A program made the translations under genes and the position numbers. A DNA stretch of 64,000 nt, taken from the NCBI RefSeq assembly GCF_036345015.1, contig NZ_CP084098.1, positions 2,307,326-2,371,325 of the forward strand. The letters run 5' to 3'. The notes under the pieces are model-generated. The model was not told the DNA's origin, ran no database searches, and saw only the letters and a program-made list of their open reading frames with translations. This stretch comes from Cyanobacterium sp. Dongsha4. GTDB taxonomy: Bacteria > Cyanobacteriota > Cyanobacteriia > Cyanobacteriales > Cyanobacteriaceae. Shown in pieces: positions 37,279-44,824 of this stretch (the stretch's first letter is position 1; each line of letters starts with the position of its first letter).

Positions 37279-38025
37279 CTAATTATTTCTTTTGCCGGGG
37301 GGAATAAAACGAATTTCAATTCTTCTTCGGGCTTCATCTTCCTTGCGATTTACATCTGCTAAATCTCCTGATGGTAAATATAATTGAGCGGCAGAATAGG
37401 CTCTAAAATTAATCCCTTTTAACTCTTCTTGTTGGGATAATTCTTGCACTACGGCTAAGGCTCTCATTAAGCCTAAATCTGCATTTGAACCAGCTTTTAA
37501 AATACCTACTTGGACTTGATTTTGAGCAACTTTTTCTAAGGTTAAATCTAAATTTCCACTACTACCAATTACCTGCCCATCTGTATGTCCAATTACTTGG
37601 ATAAAGTCAATATCTTGGTCATTTATTACTTCATTAACTTGTGGAGTAATGGTGTTAATTATGTATTGTTTTAAATCGGAGCTTAGTTCTGCACTTCCTG
37701 AAGGAAACTTGAAATTACCAGATTTTTCATCAATGATAATTGGAGAAGCACTAGCAAGATTTTTTTTTTCTTTTTTCAATCTTTCATTAATTTGTTTTAA
37801 TTCATTATTTTCTGCTTTAATTCTTTTCAGTTCAGCATCAATTTTTGGTAAATTTTCTGTTTGATTTCTTAATAATAAATTTTCTTTTTTTCCCTGCCAT
37901 AATTGAAAAATTATTAATAGAAGAAAAAAGCTAAGTATCATAAACGCATTGGACATTAAATCTGTAAATGCGTTATTAATATTTAAGTCTTCTGTATGGT
38001 CTTGATTTCTTCTTCGTCTATTCAT
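37279..38025 (-). CDS. MotB/OmpA-like motor stator protein (ZorB-like)
   Basis: 248 aa. A short basic N-terminus is followed by one transmembrane segment (about 26-44). Asp22 in NAFTDLMSNAFMIL lies where MotB- and ZorB-type stators carry the proton-conducting aspartate. A coiled coil (about 58-92) links to a C-terminal OmpA-like peptidoglycan-binding domain: FPSGSAEL, IQVIGHTDGQV, and EARRRIEIRF. It is 16 bp after the MotA-like gene, the order of zorA-zorB. Alternatives are a general TolR/OmpA-like or flagellar-type protein; there is no flagellar context. Last gene of the cluster. Confidence 0.83.
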   Translation of the reverse strand: MNRRRRNQDHTEDLNINNAFTDLMSNAFMILSFFLLLIIFQLWQGKKENLLLRNQTENLPKIDAELKRIKAENNELKQINERLKKEKKNLASASPIIIDEKSGNFKFPSGSAELSSDLKQYIINTITPQVNEVINDQDIDFIQVIGHTDGQVIGSSGNLDLTLEKVAQNQVQVGILKAGSNADLGLMRALAVVQELSQQEELKGINFRAYSAAQLYLPSGDLADVNRKEDEARRRIEIRFIPPGKRNN

Positions 38026-38041
38026 TTTACTTAGCTATTAT

Positions 38042-39679
38042 TTAAGATTTAATTTTTATATTTTGTTCGATTAATCGAAAGGAAATATTTTTTTCTTCTA
38101 ACATATTAAAGTTTTTTACCTCTTGTCTTATATCTTGTAAAATTTTGAGAAATAGAGCTAATGTACCATTTATTTGTTTTAGATTGTCTGATTCATTAAT
38201 TGATTCATTAATAGTTGATATTTGCTTATCAAGCATCTTTTGTCCTTTTTCTTGAAATCCATTTAAAAAATCTTGATTGTTTGATTGCCAAGAATGAAGA
38301 TATGATTCTAATTTTCTCATTTCTTCACTAATGATATTATTTAATTTAGATAAAGTTGTTAAGTTATTATTTAAACTGTCTATTCCAGCTAAAGATTGAG
38401 GTAGTTTTTCTATGTTAGAATCAAGAGATTTTATTCTTTCTTCTAATAATTGATTTAATTCTTTAAATTGTTGTTGGCTAGAATGCAATGCTTGATTCAT
38501 TTGCTGAAGCATACTTGTTAAATTTTGATCTTTTATACCCTCCGTTAAATCACTGAATACAGATAAACTTTTTTCTAGTTTTATCACTAATAAAGCTAAA
38601 TTTTGATAAATGTTATCAGACAAGTTTTGAGAGCGTTGATTTTGAGAAATAAATTCTTGAATGTTAGTTGCGATCGCACTTATAGATTTGCTTAAATTAT
38701 CTTGTAAACTAAACAAATTATTAGTCAATTTATCTAAGTTATTCCCAAATTTGCTATTTTCAATTTTAATGGCACTATCTTTGATTTTTGTAGCACTTAA
38801 TTCTAATAACTCAACACTGTCACTAAATTTTGTTGATAAATGCCCCATTTGATTCCAATGATTATCTAAATTATCATTTAATTGATCGATGGATGTTTTA
38901 AAGACATTTGCACCAGTATGAAGCGCACTAGCTGAACTCAAAAAATTCTGATATACTTCTAGGCTTAATTGATGATTTCTTTCATTTTGTTCCATCATTT
39001 GATCTGTCGCTTGTTGAAAAGTTCGTTCTAAAACTTGACCTACTTTTTCATGAAATCTGGTTAAAAATTCTTCCTGCTGTCTAACCATTCTATTAACAGC
39101 TTTGTCTAATCTGGTTTCTTCTCCAGCTTCTAATTTATATTGATTGTCAAAATAATTTTCTAAATTGTTAAGTAGCGAAACTTTTTCTACATTTACATTC
39201 CAAAAAATATTAATTATGATTAATACAGAACTACAAGACAAAGCAACCAAACTACTAACAAAAGCGATACCCATACTTTCTAAAGGAGTTTGTAATTGAG
39301 TAATCAAATTCGTTATATTCGCAGTATCCTCACTAATGAAATCTCCATTTATGATATTATTAATACTATTTAAGTTAAGGGTAATACCAAGAAAAGTTCC
39401 TAATAATCCGAAACCTAGTAGTAAATTTGGCAATACTTTAGTTATATATTCTGCTTTTTCAAAACGGACTTGCCACCAAAAAAAACTAAAAATTTCTTGG
39501 TAAAAAAAACCATCGATTAAAGCAATGGTATTAACATTTTCAAATTGTTTTAATACATCTTTAAATCTTTCTTCTAATTCCGTGACAAATTTTAGGTTTA
39601 TGCCATGATTTTTTTTGTGGACTAGTTCGCAAATTTTATTATTTAATTTTGCTAAATTATAATACAAATAAAAACGCAA
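38042..39679 (-). CDS. MotA/TolQ/ExbB-like channel with coiled-coil tail (ZorA-like), 5' end altered by IS
   Basis: 545 codons from an internal TTG; the reading frame is open back to a stop at 39740, inside the insertion sequence. The extra upstream codons (VEALLIFIVIPAIFSGLL) form the expected first transmembrane helix, yet contain no ATG, GTG or better start, so the original start codon was lost to the insertion. Two more helices follow (…LLLGFGLLGTFLGITLNL; GIAFVSSLVALSCSSVLIII) with the MotA/ExbB-type motif. The remaining 350 residues are Gln/Leu/Asn-rich coiled coil, as in ZorA's tail. Whether it is still made is unclear. Confidence 0.78.
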   Translation of the reverse strand: MRFYLYYNLAKLNNKICELVHKKNHGINLKFVTELEERFKDVLKQFENVNTIALIDGFFYQEIFSFFWWQVRFEKAEYITKVLPNLLLGFGLLGTFLGITLNLNSINNIINGDFISEDTANITNLITQLQTPLESMGIAFVSSLVALSCSSVLIIINIFWNVNVEKVSLLNNLENYFDNQYKLEAGEETRLDKAVNRMVRQQEEFLTRFHEKVGQVLERTFQQATDQMMEQNERNHQLSLEVYQNFLSSASALHTGANVFKTSIDQLNDNLDNHWNQMGHLSTKFSDSVELLELSATKIKDSAIKIENSKFGNNLDKLTNNLFSLQDNLSKSISAIATNIQEFISQNQRSQNLSDNIYQNLALLVIKLEKSLSVFSDLTEGIKDQNLTSMLQQMNQALHSSQQQFKELNQLLEERIKSLDSNIEKLPQSLAGIDSLNNNLTTLSKLNNIISEEMRKLESYLHSWQSNNQDFLNGFQEKGQKMLDKQISTINESINESDNLKQINGTLALFLKILQDIRQEVKNFNMLEEKNISFRLIEQNIKIKS

Positions 39680-39725
39680 TAATCCTGAAAAAATAGCAGG
39701 AATGACTATAAAAATTAAGAGAGCT

Positions 39726-40142
39726 TCAACTAAGTAATGTTAGTCTTTGATTTATTAACGAATCGATCGTTCCATTTACTCTAAATTTTGCAAATAGTCC
39801 CATTGTTAAATCCACCATTTCTATTGATTTTGATACTACTTTTGTTTTTCTATGAAAGCGAGCAAACCAATGACGATTATCGGAATTATTTCTTTCTATG
39901 GCTATAGTTTCGCTTTTTGTCATCACATGATACGCATCTGGATGTTTAGATAATAACTCTTGGTACGGTTTCCAATCATCAGTACAGTAGACTGTTACAT
40001 CCCATTTTAGTAATCTAATTAAAAGTTTTTTGAGGGTTTCACTATCACGCTTTCCCAATTCCCAGTCGATAAGTCTGTTAGTATTACGGTCATAAGCTTT
40101 CCAGATCCATAACTTGTTTTTTTTGACTCTATAAAATGCCAA
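39726..40142 (-). CDS. IS1 transposase, InsB-like second frame
   Basis: 138 aa; the catalytic half. Residues WIWKAYDRNTNRLIDWELGKRD and the later TDDWKPY, KSETIAIERNNSDNRHWFARFHRKTKVVSKS match IS1-family InsB, with the DDE-type Asp, Asp and Glu candidates visible. The first Met shown is not the true start: translation should enter by -1 frameshift from InsA at the A8C run. The stop TGA falls at the element's end. Confidence 0.87.
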   Translation of the reverse strand: MAFYRVKKNKLWIWKAYDRNTNRLIDWELGKRDSETLKKLLIRLLKWDVTVYCTDDWKPYQELLSKHPDAYHVMTKSETIAIERNNSDNRHWFARFHRKTKVVSKSIEMVDLTMGLFAKFRVNGTIDSLINQRLTLLS

Positions 40143-40450
40143 AGTTCATCTAGTTCCACAACCACCGCTTCGCAGGGTTCAGGCTTTTCATAATTTTCTA
40201 GTGCCAAAGCTCTAATCCAATTTAAAATAGTCTGAGCAGAAACATTGAGAAGCTTTGCGATCGAATTCATAGACATTCCACTGCAATACAGAATTGCTGT
40301 TTCTAGTTTCATCCACATAGGTTTACCTCGATCAATCTTATCAGTGGTGAACTGATAGTTACAGTGCTTACATTTAAACCTTTGTTGACCACGAGCAAAA
40401 CCGTTTTTGATGATTTTAGTATTATGACATCGAGGGCATTGATGAGACAT
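40019..40450 (-). CDS. IS1 transposase, InsA-like first frame
   Basis: 143 aa; N-terminal zinc ribbon CPRCHNTKIIKNG…QRFKCKHC and helix-turn-helix GMSMNSIAKLLNVSAQTILNWI, as in InsA. InsA alone binds the ends and represses. It overlaps the InsB frame by 124 bp, and a frameshift to -1 at the poly-A run would join ELWHFIESKK to NKLWIWKAY, giving the full transposase. Confidence 0.88.
   Translation of the reverse strand: MSHQCPRCHNTKIIKNGFARGQQRFKCKHCNYQFTTDKIDRGKPMWMKLETAILYCSGMSMNSIAKLLNVSAQTILNWIRALALENYEKPEPCEAVVVELDELWHFIESKKTSYGSGKLMTVILTDLSTGNWESVIVKPSKNF
40116..40124 (-). promoter_or_regulatory. Programmed -1 frameshift site in IS1 transposase
   Basis: Minus strand reads AAAAAAAAC across the InsA/InsB junction, equivalent to the A6C slippery heptamer of IS1. 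InsA reads TCA AAA AAA ACA; after a -1 slip the frame reads AAA AAA AAC AAG and continues as InsB. Confidence 0.8.
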
Positions 40451-40489
40451 GGTTAATTAATGATGATAGGATCAGTCTATATCATAACA

Positions 40490-42754
40490 TTACTTAATTG
40501 ATACTCTCGAAAAAGGATATTTTTCCATGAAGCGATTAACAACAGATTTCGTTAAATCAACAGTTTTTAGTCCAAATTTTACTTCAATAGTAGTTGAGAT
40601 TACTTCATGTAGCTCCTCTTTTCTAATCATTCTTTCATTGATAAAAAAATTAGCTATTGATTGAGAAATAATCGTTTTTTTTGTAATATTTTGACTAATT
40701 TCTACTAATAGGTTATGTTTCTCTATTTCAGGGAGTAAAATTTGATAATATTCTTCATGATCTTGAATACTAAAAATTGCTTCTCCGTTAATTTCTTGAT
40801 GATTTATTTGACTTAATTCCTGTTCCCTTTTATGGTAGTAACTATTTAATTCGTCTAACAAATTATAAAAACTATTTATTTGTGATCTTCTTTCTTTTAC
40901 TTTTCTGAGCAAATTACCAACTATGTTCATACTTTCATCTAGTAAAACTAGCTCAAAATTGCGTATCAGTAACTTACTATAAATGTCCTGCATTCCCCGT
41001 ATAGCAGAATCTTGAAATTTCTGATTTTTGGCTTTATTGGACATAAAGCCTAAGCCAAGACATCCTGCTTTTTCTGTTTCAATCTCTTGTAAAATGTCGA
41101 TTATCTTTTTTGTTTCTTTTTCTATTTGTTCTAAAGTAATAAAAGATGGTACTCTTTCTTTTTCTTCCTGTAAATCTCTTAAACATTCATTCAGTTTAGT
41201 GATCATTGCTTCTAACCAAGATCTACTATTTTCAATAGAAAAATTAGTATCAAATGGATCTAATAAATTCTCTAAATGACTATCAATATCAGCATTAAAT
41301 TCTCTATTAATTTTGATACTGCTCTGTTGTAATAAAGTAAGCCATATTCCTCTAATATTTTCTGTTTGCCCTTGTTGAATATCTTTAAATTGATTTCTTA
41401 CTTCTCCTAGCAAAATATTAGTAAACTGTTGTCTATCTTCAAAGGTTCGACAATTTTCTATTTGAGTGATTAGGCGATTTTGCCATCTTTTCAGTTTTTG
41501 TTTAAAAGTTTGATTATTTTCTAAGCTAATTTCTTCTATTTTTGTGGCAAAAATTTGATAATCTTTTTCATCTCTTGTTCTCCATTTTAATAAAAATGTC
41601 TTTAATAATTCATCCGCATAAATAACTTTTTCTTCTCCATATAACCAAAAATATAGAATGTTTAGTTTTAATTTATTAAGACAATTAGCAATGATTAAAT
41701 CACGGGGAAAATAAATTTTTGCCAATCCAAAAGTTATATATCTTTGAATATTGGGGCGAGAATGGCGATCGAAAAGTTCCATTGCTTGACTATTATTATC
41801 TCTAATTCCTCTAAAACGATTACTAATGGCATTTTCCTCCGCAAACTCAGCAAAAATACGATGGGCAATGAGATAAGATAGATTTTCCCTACTTGTGATT
41901 TTATGACCATTATAAGTACGATTACCTACAAGATAGCAAAAATCAAAGGGGGAGCGAGATTCATTAACGGAAAAGATACCTTGTGCATCATAATCACACT
42001 GGAATCTATTTTTTTCTGAGCTATAGTAATCTAGTTCTTTTAGTGCCGCATAGGTATTGGCTTTACTTATATCATTATTTCCATACAATTCAGGACTAAT
42101 AATAAAATAACCGATAAAGTCTGTACCAACTTGGTTATCGTACATTTTTCTTAGGGTATAAGCCATATCAATAAATGTTCCACTGCCCGTACCACCACAA
42201 AGAGAACCAACTACAATAATGTTTAAGCCTTGTTCAACGGCAATATTTCTCCTCATCAAGGTTTCTGAATATCCATTAGTTCGATTATCAGCACTTTCAA
42301 TGATGTTTCTGATTTGATTGTGATTGTGGAAAAATCCTAATCTTCCAACAGATCGAACTGCACCAGCACCATTTTCGATGGATTGTAAATTTTTGCATAA
42401 CTTAGGATGAAACCATTTAGCAATATGATCATAGGGGGATGTTTGTTGATTTTTTTGTGTCTCCTGTAATGTGTTACTTAGTTCATTTATTTGTTGTCGA
42501 TTCATGGTTGCCGTAACCACTTCGGCGGGTTTAAATAAAAGATTTTCTCCCCTGTGAGTATCCCCTGTTTTTAATCCTGTGGTTTTATGTTCATTTTGGT
42601 TGGTATCGATGTGAATAAAACTAACGATGGGTAAGTTTTCCAGTTTTCCGTGGCGATCGACTATTAAACGGCGAATTTGCATTAATATTTCTTTTCCTGT
42701 GCCACCTAGACCAATACAGATAGTGCGTTTAATTTTTTGAATTTCTTGTGGCAT
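40490..42754 (-). CDS. Tubulin-like GTPase protein (Tubulin_2-type)
   Basis: 754 aa. The N-terminal ICIGLGGTGKEILMQI resembles the first nucleotide loop of FtsZ/tubulin relatives, and SLCGGTGSGTFID (GGTGSGT at 187-193) is the tubulin signature loop. The approximately 500 remaining residues are helical and charged, unlike FtsZ. This fits the large bacterial tubulin-like family PF13809. The last codons (RVSIK, stop) lie in the IS terminal repeat, so the original C-terminus was replaced. Likely a filament-forming or GTP-sensing partner in the cluster with vWA and stator-like proteins; role not known. Confidence 0.8.
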   Translation of the reverse strand: MPQEIQKIKRTICIGLGGTGKEILMQIRRLIVDRHGKLENLPIVSFIHIDTNQNEHKTTGLKTGDTHRGENLLFKPAEVVTATMNRQQINELSNTLQETQKNQQTSPYDHIAKWFHPKLCKNLQSIENGAGAVRSVGRLGFFHNHNQIRNIIESADNRTNGYSETLMRRNIAVEQGLNIIVVGSLCGGTGSGTFIDMAYTLRKMYDNQVGTDFIGYFIISPELYGNNDISKANTYAALKELDYYSSEKNRFQCDYDAQGIFSVNESRSPFDFCYLVGNRTYNGHKITSRENLSYLIAHRIFAEFAEENAISNRFRGIRDNNSQAMELFDRHSRPNIQRYITFGLAKIYFPRDLIIANCLNKLKLNILYFWLYGEEKVIYADELLKTFLLKWRTRDEKDYQIFATKIEEISLENNQTFKQKLKRWQNRLITQIENCRTFEDRQQFTNILLGEVRNQFKDIQQGQTENIRGIWLTLLQQSSIKINREFNADIDSHLENLLDPFDTNFSIENSRSWLEAMITKLNECLRDLQEEKERVPSFITLEQIEKETKKIIDILQEIETEKAGCLGLGFMSNKAKNQKFQDSAIRGMQDIYSKLLIRNFELVLLDESMNIVGNLLRKVKERRSQINSFYNLLDELNSYYHKREQELSQINHQEINGEAIFSIQDHEEYYQILLPEIEKHNLLVEISQNITKKTIISQSIANFFINERMIRKEELHEVISTTIEVKFGLKTVDLTKSVVNRFMEKYPFSRVSIK

Positions 42755-42850
42755 GATTCTTACAAAATAATGGAACTACTAACTAATTATCAGTAACAAA
42801 TTGGGAATTTATGCAAAATTTGAGATTTTTTTATTTTTTCTTTCAAAAGG

Positions 42851-43099
42851 CTAAATTAAAATAAGATTAGAAGTATCATAATGAAGTAGCATTAATTGTT
42901 CTACCCTAAGAGATACTAAAGCATAAGTTTGCCCATTGGAGTCCGAAAATTCTACTTCAAATGCTTTTTCTTCGGGATAAACTTCAACTATTGTACCAAC
43001 TTGCCCTCTGGGTATCACTATTTTTTTATCAGTCATAAATTGATTAGTTGTGATATTTTCAGTTAAAGCTACAGTGTCATGTAATTTAATTTTATTCAT
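42851..43099 (-). CDS. DUF4926 family protein
   Basis: 82 aa, beta-rich. The pattern LHDTVALTENITT…IPRGQVGTIVEVYPEEKAFEVEFSD.NGQTYALVSLRVEQL is DUF4926. Such proteins are commonly encoded next to DUF6883 proteins, as here (11-bp gap), and the pair looks like a two-gene module, possibly toxin-antitoxin. That function is inferred from gene pairing only. Confidence 0.82.
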   Translation of the reverse strand: MNKIKLHDTVALTENITTNQFMTDKKIVIPRGQVGTIVEVYPEEKAFEVEFSDSNGQTYALVSLRVEQLMLLHYDTSNLILI

Positions 43100-43110
43100 A
43101 TATTTTTGCC

Positions 43111-43452
43111 TTATTTTAAAGGATAAACTGTCGTTAAACGGGGATAATTTTCTTTATTAAGTATAATCCAAGCACTTCTGATGATCGAAAAACCATCAGG
43201 AGTTGTTAATAAAAAATCAATAACATATTTTTTGCCATAAGGGCTATTTTCACTATGACAAATATCTTCTTCTTTAGCTATTTTAATTAACGCCTCAATT
43301 AAGAGATATTTATTGTTCAGTGTAATTCCTAATATTGATTTGAATAAAAGAGCTTTATGTTTACCATCTTTATGATCTTCTTTTAAAATATAAGTAGTTA
43401 GTTTTTCGTTAATTTGACTAGGGTTGACTTTATCCCCATTCGGTAATTTCAT
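43111..43452 (-). CDS. DUF6883 family protein
   Basis: 113 aa. Matches the DUF6883 pattern: LTTYILKEDHKDGKHKALLFKSILGI, then SPYGKKYVIDFLLTTPDG and a terminal W-ILNKE…PRLTTVYPLK. The family occurs with DUF4926 partners and as domains in some toxin-like proteins, but activity is not established. It sits 25 bp after the vWA gene and 11 bp before DUF4926. Confidence 0.78.
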   Translation of the reverse strand: MKLPNGDKVNPSQINEKLTTYILKEDHKDGKHKALLFKSILGITLNNKYLLIEALIKIAKEEDICHSENSPYGKKYVIDFLLTTPDGFSIIRSAWIILNKENYPRLTTVYPLK

Positions 43453-43477
43453 CTTTTAATAAAACTTAATAGTTCAA

Positions 43478-44629
43478 CTAATTTTTAGATACAATAATTG
43501 TAATGTAAAAATCTCGATCTTTATAAGGGCAATTAAGTCTAATAATATTCCCTTCAATTAACTGTTTTTTTCTTAATTCTCTATCTCTATAAATAATAGG
43601 TAAAGTGTTAGTAGGCTCGATAAAAAGTTTATTGCCTTCTCGTTTTAAATAACCTCTAATTTCTCCTCCTTTACACTCTATATCTTCCCCAATAGATAGA
43701 CTATTTTTATTTTTTAAAGAAGCATTTAGTCTATCTTCATCATTAGGTAATTCTATTTTTAACGTCCATATTGTCTTTAAACTTAAATAGTATTTAATGG
43801 CAAATATTCCTCCTCCTAATAAGCTAAGAATAATCACAGATAAAATTGTAGTGGATAGCCATAATTGATCAAAAATATATTTATTGACAAAACAGGTTTC
43901 TTTACCTCCGGGGGCTGGAGTACAAAATTCTTGCACCGTTGCAGGTAAGTCGATAACGGTTAAATTATAGTTTTTTCCTTCTAATTGTCTGGTATTTTCC
44001 GCAGTTTTGAGGTGATTTATCCAATTTTGTCTGTTTTGACTCTCAGGGGTGCTAGAGTCTCGATAAGGGCTATTAGGAGGGGTTTCTATCCACTTTTCAG
44101 AGGTGATACCAGCCGATGTATTTAACGGTGCATCCGTCAACCAGACTACGGATTGTGTTTTTATGGGTTGATTCTTGCAAAGACGATTTTGATTGATTTG
44201 GGCTAAATTTTCGTAAATAAAATGCTCCGCTAGTTGAATATCTGTATTTTTCTCATTTAAGTTCGTTTTTAAAGGTATTTTCTCAATAATTCTTTCAATA
44301 TCTTCTTGAGGGTTGAGGAATGGAATGGAATCTTTTTCTGTGAGGGGATTAATATTCGGGTTAGTGGGGTTAACTTGGGAAGAAAAGGGTACAATATAAA
44401 CCGTGTCACCTTTATTGAGACTATCAGTAATAATTTGTTTTAGTCTAACTCTAGCCTCATCATCAAGATTAACACTTTCAGTTAAATCAATGGCAAAAAC
44501 TACATCTCTACCTCCCGACAAAAGGGAAACTAACTCTAAACCCTGTAACTGATTAGGAGATAATTCTTCACCAATAGCAATTTTTTGTTGGCAATAGTCA
44601 CTCACTATTTTTTCCTCTCTAACAGGCAA
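43478..44629 (-). CDS. Membrane-anchored vWA-domain protein
   Basis: 383 aa. N-terminal von Willebrand A domain with a MIDAS-type motif DLTES (48-52; usual form DxSxS) and a second acidic site at VVWLTDAPL. One transmembrane helix at about 257-282, so the vWA part would lie outside the membrane. The C-terminal 100 residues (LSIGEDIECKGG…LFIEPTN…RLNCPY) look like an FHA-like beta sandwich, a weaker call. First gene of the cluster by transcription. Confidence 0.75.
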   Translation of the reverse strand: MPVREEKIVSDYCQQKIAIGEELSPNQLQGLELVSLLSGGRDVVFAIDLTESVNLDDEARVRLKQIITDSLNKGDTVYIVPFSSQVNPTNPNINPLTEKDSIPFLNPQEDIERIIEKIPLKTNLNEKNTDIQLAEHFIYENLAQINQNRLCKNQPIKTQSVVWLTDAPLNTSAGITSEKWIETPPNSPYRDSSTPESQNRQNWINHLKTAENTRQLEGKNYNLTVIDLPATVQEFCTPAPGGKETCFVNKYIFDQLWLSTTILSVIILSLLGGGIFAIKYYLSLKTIWTLKIELPNDEDRLNASLKNKNSLSIGEDIECKGGEIRGYLKREGNKLFIEPTNTLPIIYRDRELRKKQLIEGNIIRLNCPYKDRDFYITIIVSKN

Positions 44630-44824
44630 ATTAAATGAATAGCTAAATATAGAATCAATCGTTTGTTTGAAGCTATGAGATAGTTTTAATTAGTAATTAA
44701 GAATTAAAAAACCTATTACTCATTTCCCCTGAAACCCACTAACTAACATTACCTTTTCTGCAACCTCGTTAGGAGTGTGTAACTTGTGTTAATGGTTAGA
44801 AATGGGCAAAAATGAAAAATCAAA

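Larger units (their letters stand above)
39719..40508 (-). mobile_element. IS1-family insertion sequence
   Basis: About 790 bp with two overlapping transposase frames. The ends are inverted repeats: taagtaatgtta is perfect at both sides (39731-39742 and 40485-40496), and the match extends outward to 24 bp with three mismatches. Exact ends need a second copy. With the outer ends, the InsB stop lies within the repeat, as in IS1. No direct target duplication is visible (left flank aaaattaa, right gaaaaagg), which suggests a deletion or recombination at one side. It lies exactly between the tubulin-like and MotA-like genes. Confidence 0.88.

Noticed and set aside
37279-39740. Canonical Zorya defence system
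   Set aside because: Only ZorA- and ZorB-like genes are present; there is no ZorC, ZorD or ZorE. I report ZorAB-like components of a different cluster instead.
37279-39740. Flagellar motor stator genes
   Set aside because: No flagellar or chemotaxis genes in the window, and cyanobacteria lack flagella; the coiled-coil tail also does not fit MotA.
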